DNA of 64,000 bases. It comes from Bacillota bacterium. Its GTDB lineage: Bacteria; Bacillota; Clostridia; Christensenellales; Aristaeellaceae. The notes beneath the pieces were generated by a model. That model searched no databases. It saw nothing but the letters and a program-made list of their open reading frames with translations, and was not told where the DNA came from. Location: assembly GCA_023411375.1 (NCBI GenBank), contig JAEYOW010000033.1, positions 1 through 64,000 of the forward strand, given 5' to 3'. Below, in pieces: positions 24,644 through 32,728 of this stretch (position 1 is the stretch's first letter; every line of letters begins with the position of its first letter). Position numbers and translations under genes: made by a program.

Positions 24644-26584
24644 TCAGTCGATTGCCTTGGTATCGTTTGCTTCCTTCACCATGGCTACGGCCTGCTCAAA
24701 GGGCATGGTGCCGAGGTTCTCTCCCTTGCGGTTGCGAACGGTCACGGTGCGCTCCTCGGCCTCGCGGTCGCCCATGACAAACATCCACGGCAGCTTCTCC
24801 ATCTGCGCCTCACGCACCTTAAAGCCGATTTTTTCGTTGCGCAGGTCGCACTCGGCACGCAGGCCCTTGGCGCGCAACGCGGCCTGTACCTCCTTGGCAA
24901 AGTCGTCCTGGCGCTCGGTGATGGTCAGCAGGCGCACCTGCGTGGGGCTGAGCCAGGTGGGCATCGCGCCGGCGTATTTTTCCAAAAGCAGGGCGAGCGT
25001 GCGCTCATAGCAGCCCAGGGAGGTGCGGTGCAGCACGACGGGGTACTTCTTCTGCCCATCCCGGTCCGTGTATTCCATGCCGAAGCGCTCGGCAAGCTGG
25101 AAGTCGATCTGGATGGTGATGAGGGTATCCTCCTTGCCGTGGACGTTTTTCATCTGAATATCCAGCTTGGGGCCGTAGAAGGCGGCTTCGCCGTCGGCCT
25201 CCACATAGTCCAGGCCGATGTCGTCCAGAATATGACGCATTTCGTTTTGGCTGTTCTCCCAGTCCTTGGGATCGCCGATATACTTCTCGCGGTTGTTTTC
25301 GTCCCACTTGCTGAAGCGGTAGGTCACATCGCCGTCCATGCCGAGGGTTTTGAGCAAATACTGCGCCAGGTCCAGGCAGCCGCGGAACTCCTGCTCCACC
25401 TGTTCGGGCGTACAAGCCAGATGCCCTTCGCTGATGGTGAACTGCCTGACGCGGATAAGGCCGTGCATCTCACCGCTGCTTTCATTGCGGAAAAGCGTGC
25501 TGGTTTCGCTCAAGCGCATGGGCAGGTCGCGATAGCTGCGAGTGCGGTTCAGGTACGCCTGGAACTGGAAGGGGCAGGTCATGGGCCTGAGGGCGAATAC
25601 CTCGGCCTCCTCGTCGTCCGGGTCGCCCATGATGAACATGCCGTCGCGGTAATGATCCCAGTGACCGCTGATCTTGTACAGATCCCGCTTGGCCATCAGC
25701 GGCGTTTTGGTTTGCAGATAGCCCCGGCGTTCCTCCTCATCCTCCACCCAGCGCTGCAGCAGCTTGATGACGGTCGTGCCCTTTGGCAGCAGAATGGGCA
25801 ACCCCTGCCCAATATAGTCCACTGTGGTAAAATACTCCAGGTCACGGCCGATCTTGTTGTGGTCGCGGCGCTTCATATCCTCCACATGCTCAAGGTAGGA
25901 GTTGAGTTCCTCCTTGGTGGGGAAGGCCGTGCCGTAGATGCGGCGCAGCATCTTGTTTTTCTCGCTGCCGCGCCAGTATGCGCCGGCTACCTGCGTCAGC
26001 TTGAAGGCCTTGAGATAGCTCAGATTGGGCAGGTGAGGCCCGACGCACAGGTCGGTGAAGTCACCCATTTTGTAAAAGGAGAGCGTTTCGCCCTCGGGCA
26101 GGTCACGGATCAGCTCCACCTTGTACGGCTCGCCCGCCTGCTCCATCCGCGCGATGGCCTCGGCGCGCGGTAGCGTGAAGCGCTCGGGACGGATGCTCTT
26201 TTTGGCGAGGTGCGTCATTTCCTTTTCAATTTTCACCAAATCCTCCGGCGTAAAGGATTGCTCAATGTCAAAATCGTAGTAAAAGCCGTTTTCAATCGCG
26301 GGACCAATGGCGAGCTTCGCATCCGGAAACAGGTTTTTCACCGCCATGGCCATCAGATGGCTGGCGCTGTGAAAAAACACCTTTCGGCCCTCGGGATCGG
26401 CAAAGGTAACGGGCGTGACGGCCTGATCCTTTTCGATGGGTCTGAACAGGTCGGCCATCTCGCCGTCCTCCAGCTTGACGGCGAGATATTGCTTGAATTC
26501 ATCGGGGCGCTCGGCCTTGAGGATGTCGCCCGCGCTGCTGCCCTGAGCGATCTCAAAAACCTTGCCAAACATGGTAATTTTCAT
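24644..26584 (-). CDS. thrS: Threonyl-tRNA synthetase
   Basis: This 646-residue class II synthetase charges tRNA-Thr. Domains in order: TGS (1-62), the editing domain with its HSASH motif, and the catalytic core with PMTCPFQF, RNESSGEMHGLIRVRQF and the zinc-binding Cys (TCP), His (EGHLACT) and His (LHRTSLG). A C-terminal anticodon-binding domain (LSPTQVRLLTI) closes it. The Cys is followed by PFQF rather than the PGH of the E. coli type, marking a distinct bacterial subgroup. AAGGAGAG precedes the ATG. It is the second gene behind a T-box leader, 33 bp after an acyltransferase gene, so its expression should rise when tRNA-Thr is uncharged. Confidence 0.96.
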   Translation of the reverse strand: MKITMFGKVFEIAQGSSAGDILKAERPDEFKQYLAVKLEDGEMADLFRPIEKDQAVTPVTFADPEGRKVFFHSASHLMAMAVKNLFPDAKLAIGPAIENGFYYDFDIEQSFTPEDLVKIEKEMTHLAKKSIRPERFTLPRAEAIARMEQAGEPYKVELIRDLPEGETLSFYKMGDFTDLCVGPHLPNLSYLKAFKLTQVAGAYWRGSEKNKMLRRIYGTAFPTKEELNSYLEHVEDMKRRDHNKIGRDLEYFTTVDYIGQGLPILLPKGTTVIKLLQRWVEDEEERRGYLQTKTPLMAKRDLYKISGHWDHYRDGMFIMGDPDDEEAEVFALRPMTCPFQFQAYLNRTRSYRDLPMRLSETSTLFRNESSGEMHGLIRVRQFTISEGHLACTPEQVEQEFRGCLDLAQYLLKTLGMDGDVTYRFSKWDENNREKYIGDPKDWENSQNEMRHILDDIGLDYVEADGEAAFYGPKLDIQMKNVHGKEDTLITIQIDFQLAERFGMEYTDRDGQKKYPVVLHRTSLGCYERTLALLLEKYAGAMPTWLSPTQVRLLTITERQDDFAKEVQAALRAKGLRAECDLRNEKIGFKVREAQMEKLPWMFVMGDREAEERTVTVRNRKGENLGTMPFEQAVAMVKEANDTKAID

Positions 26585-26617
26585 AATGCTTCTCTCCTTG
26601 CTAAATGGTTAGGATGG

Positions 26618-27145
26618 TTATTCGGATTGGTTTCGGTACCTGACGACCCGCGCCGGTACGCCCGCCACAACCGCGTAGGGCGGCACGTCCCGGGTGACGA
26701 CCGCCCCGGCGCCCACGACGCAGCCGCGGCCGAGCGTAACGCCCGGCATAATGGTCACGCGGCTGCCAATCCAGCAGTCGTCCCCGATCACCACGGGGCG
26801 GACAGGCGTATAGCCCTGCTCGCGCATCGGGATATCGGTGCGGTCGAAGCGGTGCATCACGGTGTAGATGAGGCAGTCGGGCCCCATCATCACATCGTTG
26901 CCGATTCGGGTCTGTTCTCCGACGGAGGCGTTAAGACCAATGCCGGAGTTGTCGCCCAGCGTTACGCCGCGGCCAAAGCGCGCATGGCGCTCGACGTTGA
27001 CGCCGTGGCCGCAGGCGGAGAGCATGTGCCGCGCGCAGAACGCGCGCAGCCTTCGCGCGCCGAAGCTCCAGCGGCCGTTGGAGCAGGGCATGTGGACGGC
27101 CAGCGCGTTGTACACGATGATGGCAAATGCCCGGGTTGGTTTCAC
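26618..27145 (-). CDS. Left-handed beta-helix acyltransferase (hexapeptide repeat)
   Basis: This 175-residue protein is made mostly of hexapeptide repeats (LGDNSGIGLNASVGEQTRIG, then VVIGDDCWIGSRVTIMPGV). The active-site His lies in YTVMHRFDRTD, and the tail VVAGVPARVVRYR is typical of WcaF/NodL/Maa-type O-acetyltransferases. It probably acetylates a sugar in a surface polysaccharide. The start is GTG at 27143-27145 behind AAGGGAGG. Its place is odd: it lies between the threonine T-box terminator and thrS and so should be induced with thrS on threonine starvation. A CysE-type serine acetyltransferase is less likely from the sequence. Confidence 0.82.
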   Translation of the reverse strand: MKPTRAFAIIVYNALAVHMPCSNGRWSFGARRLRAFCARHMLSACGHGVNVERHARFGRGVTLGDNSGIGLNASVGEQTRIGNDVMMGPDCLIYTVMHRFDRTDIPMREQGYTPVRPVVIGDDCWIGSRVTIMPGVTLGRGCVVGAGAVVTRDVPPYAVVAGVPARVVRYRNQSE

Positions 27146-27174
27146 AAAATCCCTCCCTTTTTAACTGGGGGACG

Positions 27175-27401
27175 AAAAAAAGCCCGCCCCCACATCTCTG
27201 CGGGGGCGGGCGAAAAAATCGCTCGCGGTTCCACCCTGCTTGAGAGCTGAAAAGCTCCCACTCATTCGTGCGCTGTATCGCTCGCCTTGCGTTCCCGTCG
27301 ATGGGTGGTGTCCGCACGTCGCTTTCCATCCGCCGCTTTCAGCCGGGGCGGCGGTCTCTTTGACGGTTTGCGGCGCGGCGCGTCCCATGTCATCCGTGAA
27401 T
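27175..27401 (-). promoter_or_regulatory. T-box leader (threonine type) with terminator
   Basis: Read on the minus strand, the leader contains the T-box sequence AGGGTGGAACCGCG (27224-27237). It is followed by a 10-bp G/C terminator stem (27182-27191 with 27202-27211) and seven U residues (27175-27181). The TGGA in the bulge would pair with a UCCA acceptor end. In the stem I region a plausible specifier is ACC (Thr) at 27307-27309, within GGACACCACCC. Uncharged tRNA-Thr should stabilise the antiterminator and allow transcription of the acyltransferase and thrS genes. The T-box and terminator are clear; the exact specifier assignment is tentative. Confidence 0.9.
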
Positions 27402-27407
27402 TTAGTA

Positions 27408-27436
27408 ACTATAGCACTGCGGCAGAGGAATGTCAA
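27408..27436 (-). promoter_or_regulatory. Promoter of the T-box/thrS operon
   Basis: On the minus strand TTGACA (27431-27436), a 17-bp spacer and TATAGT (27408-27413) make a near-consensus sigma-A promoter. Transcription should start near 27401, immediately ahead of the T-box stem I region. Confidence 0.85.
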
Positions 27437-27466
27437 GATGCGTAGGAAGGACGCACTGCCCAAAAG

Positions 27467-27495
27467 TTGACAAATAAATGCAATAAATTTACAAT
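27467..27495 (+). promoter_or_regulatory. Promoter of the first PMT-like gene
   Basis: TTGACA (27467-27472), a 17-bp spacer and TACAAT (27490-27495) form a near-consensus promoter that diverges from the thrS operon promoter. Only 30 bp separate the two -35 boxes, so one bound regulator or local supercoiling could affect both. Confidence 0.8.
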
Positions 27496-27540
27496 GGAGC
27501 GAGCGTGATTAAGCAAATCAGCCAAGGGAGGAACCGCTTG

Positions 27541-29196
27541 ATGAATTTGTCCGCACCCAGCCGCAGGAAAAAAGCCGGCGACGCCATTATCCTTCTTGCG
27601 ATGGCCGCCGTGCTTGTAGCCGGCTGCCTGACCTTTGGGGATTACGGCTTTACGGTTGACGAGGGGCTGGAGCGGCGAAGCGGCATCGTCAACTATCAGT
27701 ATATCCTTCAAACGCTGTTCGGGCATGAGCTGCGGGTGTACGACCTTGACCTGTCAAGCTATAACGACAGGTATTACGGGGTTTTTATGCAACTGCCGAT
27801 GGTGGTTTGCGAGCATCTGGCGCATTTCAGCATGCCGCTGCGGGATGTGTACCTGATGCGGCACCTCTACACCTTTCTTTTGTGCTTTTTGGGGTATGTT
27901 TGCTTTTTCTTCTTCTGCAAAAAAGTTTTTAACAGCAAATGGATGGGGCTTTTGGGCGTTGGAATGCTGGCGTTATATCCGCGCTTCTGGGGCGAGCAGT
28001 TCACCAACATCAAGGATATGGTATTTATGGCGACAATGTGCGCTGCCATGCTGGCGGCGCTTTGCTGCCTGGAGCACGAGAACCGCGCGCGCTACGGTAT
28101 CATCGCCGCACTCGCGGGCGCCGTCTGCGCAAATACCCGGATTATCGGCGCCATTGTACCTCTGATGCTTTTTGGTTACCGCGTCGTCCGCGACCTGTTC
28201 ATTACGCGGGTTGCCCGCGAGCGGGGAATTCCGGGCCTGCTTGGAAACCTTGGGAAATATGCGGCGCAGCTTTTGCTCTTCTATGCGTTTTTTGTGCTGT
28301 CAATGCCCATCCTCTGGCATGATCCTATTCGGGAAACGGCAAATGTGTTTTTTCGTTTTTCCGATTATAACGTTTGGAACGGGACGCAGGTTTTTGGCGG
28401 AAAGCTGTATCAGGGCGAAAAGGTGCCGTGGTACTTTATTCCGGTCTGGCTTGGCATTTCGCTGCCCATATGGTATCTGGCGCTGCTGGCGTTGTCCTTT
28501 GCGGCCGTCGTAGCTGGAATTTTGCGGGCGCGTCGAGCGCCGGGATTTCCCGGCGTGGGCGTGGCGCTTTTGACGGAATACCGGTATTTTCTATTCGGCT
28601 TTTTTATCGCCTTTCTGCCGTGGCTGGCAACTGTGGTAATGCGCTCCACGCTGTACAACGGCTGGCGGCATTTTTACTTTGCCCTTCCGGCCATGGTGAC
28701 GATGATGCTGTATGCCGTTGCATTTGCATGGCGGCGCTGGTTCCGAGACAGAAGGCGATTGGCCGCGCGCGGCGCTCTGGCCGGCGCGCTTTGCGTGCTG
28801 CTGGCGGGGCAGGCAATCTGGATTGCGGCGCATCATCCGTTTGAAAAGGTGTTTTTTAACGCGGCGGGCGTGCGCGTGGCGGACGGCTTTGAGCGTGATT
28901 ACTGGTGGGAATCTGGCTATGCGCAGCTAAAGTACCTTCTTGAAAACGATCCGTCAGAGCGCATTTTTCTAAAAGGCGAGCCGACGACTGCCGTTCAGTT
29001 CCTTTATCCCTTGGATGCGCAGAGGCTTGTTTTTGGCACGGAGGGCGATTACGTGCTGGAGTTTTACAACCATGTCGCGTCCTCCCGTGACGTTGCGCAC
29101 GAGGGATATATACCCTGGCATACCGTCTCTGTGGACGGGCATCCGCTCTCGACGCTATATATCCGAGACGGGCGGCTGGCAAAAGGGCCTGAATGA
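27541..29196 (+). CDS. GT39/PMT-like membrane glycosyltransferase, paralogue 1
   Basis: This 551-residue polytopic membrane protein has about ten to twelve transmembrane helices. The first extracytoplasmic loop carries GDYGFTVDEG, matching the Asp-Glu placement of lipid-phosphate-sugar-dependent GT-C transferases (PMT/ArnT type). Further family marks in this window are NIKDMVFM, YNGWRHFYF and a C-terminal RDYWWESGYAQLKYLL region. It probably transfers a sugar from a polyprenyl-phosphate donor to a protein or polymer outside the membrane; the acceptor is unknown. The frame is open from a GTG at 27505, but AGGGAGGA (27525-27531) places the start at ATG 27541. A close paralogue follows 40 bp later. 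Confidence 0.72.
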   Translation: MNLSAPSRRKKAGDAIILLAMAAVLVAGCLTFGDYGFTVDEGLERRSGIVNYQYILQTLFGHELRVYDLDLSSYNDRYYGVFMQLPMVVCEHLAHFSMPLRDVYLMRHLYTFLLCFLGYVCFFFFCKKVFNSKWMGLLGVGMLALYPRFWGEQFTNIKDMVFMATMCAAMLAALCCLEHENRARYGIIAALAGAVCANTRIIGAIVPLMLFGYRVVRDLFITRVARERGIPGLLGNLGKYAAQLLLFYAFFVLSMPILWHDPIRETANVFFRFSDYNVWNGTQVFGGKLYQGEKVPWYFIPVWLGISLPIWYLALLALSFAAVVAGILRARRAPGFPGVGVALLTEYRYFLFGFFIAFLPWLATVVMRSTLYNGWRHFYFALPAMVTMMLYAVAFAWRRWFRDRRRLAARGALAGALCVLLAGQAIWIAAHHPFEKVFFNAAGVRVADGFERDYWWESGYAQLKYLLENDPSERIFLKGEPTTAVQFLYPLDAQRLVFGTEGDYVLEFYNHVASSRDVAHEGYIPWHTVSVDGHPLSTLYIRDGRLAKGPE

Positions 29197-29236
29197 CTTT
29201 TCAGGAACTGTTTACGACTGAGGAGGGGGTGTAAAC

Positions 29237-30874
29237 ATGAGAGAGAAGCCCACGAAATCCCGTAGCCAGCGCTTCGCTGACGCCATCATCCTTCTTACGA
29301 TGGCCGCCATACTTGCCGCAGGCTGCCTGACCTTTGCGGATTACGGCTTCACCCTTGACGAGGCGACGGAGCGCAGGAGCAGCGTTATCACCTATCAGTA
29401 TGTGCTGAAAACCCTGCTTGGCCACGAGCTGCGGGTGGTTGACACAGACCTTGCCGATCACCGGGACCGCTACTATGGCGTAGCCCTCCAGCTGCCGCTG
29501 GTAGCGGCGGAGCATCTCGCCCATTTCAATATGGCGCCGCGCAATATCTACCAGATGCGCCACCTTTATACCTTTCTTATATGCTGGCTGGGCTATGTTT
29601 GCTTTTTCTTTTTTTGCAAAAGGGTGTTCGGCAGCAAATGGCTGGCGCTTTTGGGCATGCTGATGCTGGCGTTGTATCCGCGCTTCTGGGGCGAGCAATT
29701 CAACAACATCAAGGATATGGTGTTTATGTCGACGGTTTGTGCGTCCATGCTCGCGACGGCCGTCTGTTTGGAGCGTGAAGGGAGCTTCCGCTTTGAGGCG
29801 CTGGCTGCGCTGGTCTCGGCGGTTTCCGCAAATACGCGAATGATCGGCGCCATGATTCCGCTGCTTCTGTTCGGCTACCGGCTGGTGCGGGATTTGTTTA
29901 TCCGCCATGTGGCGCGCGAAGCGGGATATGCGCGGCTTTTGCGCAACATCGGCAGGTATGCCGCCCAGCTTCTGCTGTTTTACGTCTTTTTTGTGCTGCT
30001 TACGCCTGCCCTCTGGGCCGACCCCGTCGGAGGCACGGCCGCGATGCTCTCCACCTTTTCGGATTTCAGCCGGTGGTATGGCGTGGAGCTTTTTATGGGC
30101 GGGCTTTATACCAAGGTTCCCTGGTATTATATCCCCGTCTGGCTCGCAATTTCGCTGCCGCTGTGGTATTTGCTGCTTATGCCCGTTTCCGCCGCCGCTG
30201 TTATCAGGGACGTATCCGCCTTGCGCAAGGAGCGGCCTGGGCGCGGCTGGATGACGGTTTTGCTGACGGAGGAGCGCTACTTCGCCTTTTGCTTTGCGCT
30301 TTCGTTTTTGCCATGGCTCGCGGCGGCCGTCAACGGCTCCACGCTTTATAACGGCTGGCGGCATTTCTATTTTATCCTGCCGGCGCTGATCGTGCTGATG
30401 CTGTATGCGGTGAGACTGCTCCGGCGGCTGGCCCGGAGGGGCGTCGCGCGCCGCGCGCTCGCGTGCGGCATCTGCCTTTTGGTGGCTGCGCAATGCGGGT
30501 GGATCGCCGCGCATCATCCCTTTGAAAAGCTGTATTTCAACCCCCTTGGCATGCGTGTGGCGGATGGCTTCAGCCGCGACTACTGGCAGGAGGCGTATTA
30601 CGCGCAGCTTAAGTACATTCTTCGCAACGCGCCGTCGTATCCTATCCGAATCGGATACGCGGACGCGGCCGGCTGCTTTCTGGACGAGGCGGACTATGCC
30701 GGAATTTCATTTGTGGAGGGAGGGCAGCCCGCGGATTATCTGATTGAGAATTATGCGCGCTGGACCTCGCCCGGCGACGCGGCGCATGAGGGCTATACCC
30801 CATGGCACACCCTCTTTGTGGACGGACATCCGTTTTCCACCATCTTTATCCGGGACGGCCTACAGGAGCGATAG
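29237..30874 (+). CDS. GT39/PMT-like membrane glycosyltransferase, paralogue 2
   Basis: This 545-residue protein is closely related to the previous gene throughout. It shares ADYGFTLDEA in the first outer loop, LALYPRFWGEQFNNIKDMVF, YNGWRHFYFIL, and a C-terminal SRDYWQEAYYAQLKYIL. The last ~40 residues (EGYTPWHTLFVDGHPFST) are nearly the same in both, suggesting a recent tandem duplication. It is predicted to be a GT-C-fold sugar transferase in the cytoplasmic membrane. GAGGAGGGGG precedes the ATG. The gene probably shares the promoter at 27467-27495; a new promoter starts 37 bp after its stop. Confidence 0.72.
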   Translation: MREKPTKSRSQRFADAIILLTMAAILAAGCLTFADYGFTLDEATERRSSVITYQYVLKTLLGHELRVVDTDLADHRDRYYGVALQLPLVAAEHLAHFNMAPRNIYQMRHLYTFLICWLGYVCFFFFCKRVFGSKWLALLGMLMLALYPRFWGEQFNNIKDMVFMSTVCASMLATAVCLEREGSFRFEALAALVSAVSANTRMIGAMIPLLLFGYRLVRDLFIRHVAREAGYARLLRNIGRYAAQLLLFYVFFVLLTPALWADPVGGTAAMLSTFSDFSRWYGVELFMGGLYTKVPWYYIPVWLAISLPLWYLLLMPVSAAAVIRDVSALRKERPGRGWMTVLLTEERYFAFCFALSFLPWLAAAVNGSTLYNGWRHFYFILPALIVLMLYAVRLLRRLARRGVARRALACGICLLVAAQCGWIAAHHPFEKLYFNPLGMRVADGFSRDYWQEAYYAQLKYILRNAPSYPIRIGYADAAGCFLDEADYAGISFVEGGQPADYLIENYARWTSPGDAAHEGYTPWHTLFVDGHPFSTIFIRDGLQER

Positions 30875-30910
30875 CCCTTTTCGCCATATATGTTAATTCT
30901 CCCACGGCGC

Positions 30911-30940
30911 TTTACCTCCTTTGCCTCCAGATGGTATAAT
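30911..30940 (+). promoter_or_regulatory. Promoter ahead of the sortase-like/C39 protein gene
   Basis: TTTACC (30911-30916), an 18-bp spacer and TATAAT (30935-30940) fit a sigma-A promoter. Transcription from here excludes the upstream reading-frame start at 30890 and supports the GTG start at 31037. Confidence 0.6.
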
Positions 30941-31036
30941 AACCATTACACGCATACGCCGCGTTCCTTCCCGGATGGTGCGGGCGCTGTGCGTAAGCGG
31001 CGGCCCTGTCCGTCCGCGCCGAACAGGAGGAGCACG

Positions 31037-32698
31037 GTGATAGAACGAAGGAAAAGAACGCGCCGCGCCGCGCTCGCGTTATGCTTTACCATTGGCCTGA
31101 CCGCGGTGTTTTCGCCGGGTCGGGCGGAAAAAGATAAAACAATTTCAACGCCCGCCCCCGCCGCATATGAAGCCGCCGGAGAGCTGGAGCCAGAGACAAC
31201 CGGAGAGCCTGAGGAAAAGGCGCCCGCCATTCCCCCGGCGACAGCTACGCCTGTGCCGACGGCGCTCCCGCCGGCCGGAGGCGTCCCGGCAGAAACCCAT
31301 AAGCCGGCAACGATGCTGGCCGGCATGCGCTATACGGCTGATTTTGAGTATTTGCGGCGGCTTAACGGCGATACCGTCGGCTGGCTGTTTCAGGAGGGGA
31401 CTGGGCTGAACCAGCCTGTCACCCAGGGAAAAGACAACACGGAATATGCAAACCATACCTTTGGCGGGCGGGTCTACCGCTATGGCAGCGTGTTTTTGGA
31501 TTTTGAAAATGCGCCGGACTTTTCGCAGACGGTCAGCTATGTGTATGGCAACAGCAGCGGTAAGGGCGGCGCGTTTGCGTCGCTTGCGGAGTATACGCGG
31601 CAGGAATACGCGGACGCGCATCCATCGCTGCGCCTGCTGACGCCCTCGGGGGACTACCAGGTGGAGCTTTTCGCGGGCGTTGAAACCGCCTTAAAGGATG
31701 AGGATACCTGGCGCGTGCGGTTCTGGGAGGATGAAGGGGACTTCGACGCCTGGCTTGCGGAGCTTTGCGGACGTTCCCTGTTCACCGCCGGCGCGGATGC
31801 CCTGCCCGAATGGGGCGACCGGCTGCTGGTGCTCGTTACCGGCCTCAAGGCGCAAAGCGGAACCCGCTACGCGCTTTATGGCCGGATGCGGCCCGTAGGC
31901 TACGAATCGTCCCTGAGCGCGGAGGTCAACAAGCTGGAGTTGGACGCGTTGCCCACGGGCAACGGCTATGTAAACGTCGGGCCGCTGGGCAGGCTGATGG
32001 TATATGCGCAGAATGACGAGCTGTGGAGCACGATGCGCTACGAGTCCGGCAGCCCCAAAAAATTCCGCAACTTCGGTCAGGGCGGCTGCGGGCCTACGGC
32101 GGTGGCGATGGCGGTTGCCAACCTGGTGGAAAAGGATGAGCTTACAAAGCTGGTGGGATACGCGGGCGAGGATGTCGGCTTTACGTTTTGCACCTGCTCC
32201 GTCAACCGGCTTCTCTGCAATCAAAAGCATGTGCAGTACCGCCTACGGACGGCGGACGAGATGCTGCGCTACCTGCCGGTGGCGATGGCGGGCTTCGCGT
32301 CCGGCAACAATATCTGGAACCTGAAATCCCGCAAAACCACCGTACAGGGCACGGATATGCGCTTTCTGGACTATGTGGGCATGATATATGGCCTTAGCAT
32401 AACCAAGACCCGTCGGCTCAGCGAGGCGGTGGACATGCTCAGGGAAGGCGGCTGTATGGTGGTTAGCTGCACTACCGTGGGCGGCCCCTTCACCAAAAAC
32501 GGGCATTACGTGGTGCTCGCGGGCGTGGACGACGAATATCTTTATGTGCTCGACCCCTACCGGCGCAAGAGCTATGAAGAGATGGACCGGCATGGCATTG
32601 TCGAAATTCTGTCGCCCGGCGTGGTGCGCGTTCCGCTGGAGCGGGCGGGCGTCTGCAATCTTTCGCCCCTGTACATACTGAAGAAACCCGAAAAATAA
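31037..32698 (+). CDS. Secreted protein: degenerate sortase B domain fused to a C39-like cysteine protease domain
   Basis: This 553-residue protein has three parts. Residues 1-30 form a signal peptide. Residues 35-92 are a Pro/Thr/Ala-rich linker. Residues about 100-285 align by eye with the class B sortases encoded elsewhere in this window: TVGWLF for the VVGWI strand, then YVYGN, LRLLTPSGDYQVELFAG and LLVLVTG...TRYALYG. The catalytic His is Asn172, the catalytic Cys is Gly269 and the Arg is kept (R277, in exact register), so the domain should be inactive. Residues about 335-553 form a papain-like C39-type domain with QGGCGPTA (C351), GHYVVLAGVDD (H490) and VLDPY (D507). The start is GTG at 31037 behind AGGAGG (31025-31030). 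The function is unknown; a surface protease with a sorting-signal-binding pseudoenzyme domain is an inference. Confidence 0.78.
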   Translation: MIERRKRTRRAALALCFTIGLTAVFSPGRAEKDKTISTPAPAAYEAAGELEPETTGEPEEKAPAIPPATATPVPTALPPAGGVPAETHKPATMLAGMRYTADFEYLRRLNGDTVGWLFQEGTGLNQPVTQGKDNTEYANHTFGGRVYRYGSVFLDFENAPDFSQTVSYVYGNSSGKGGAFASLAEYTRQEYADAHPSLRLLTPSGDYQVELFAGVETALKDEDTWRVRFWEDEGDFDAWLAELCGRSLFTAGADALPEWGDRLLVLVTGLKAQSGTRYALYGRMRPVGYESSLSAEVNKLELDALPTGNGYVNVGPLGRLMVYAQNDELWSTMRYESGSPKKFRNFGQGGCGPTAVAMAVANLVEKDELTKLVGYAGEDVGFTFCTCSVNRLLCNQKHVQYRLRTADEMLRYLPVAMAGFASGNNIWNLKSRKTTVQGTDMRFLDYVGMIYGLSITKTRRLSEAVDMLREGGCMVVSCTTVGGPFTKNGHYVVLAGVDDEYLYVLDPYRRKSYEEMDRHGIVEILSPGVVRVPLERAGVCNLSPLYILKKPEK

Positions 32699-32728
32699 CC
32701 CCTTCACCACATACAAAGGAGATTGGCT

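Noticed and set aside
26210..27250. 346-codon plus-strand frame over thrS, the acyltransferase and the T-box
   Set aside because: It crosses two confident minus-strand genes and a structured leader, and its translation has no family features.
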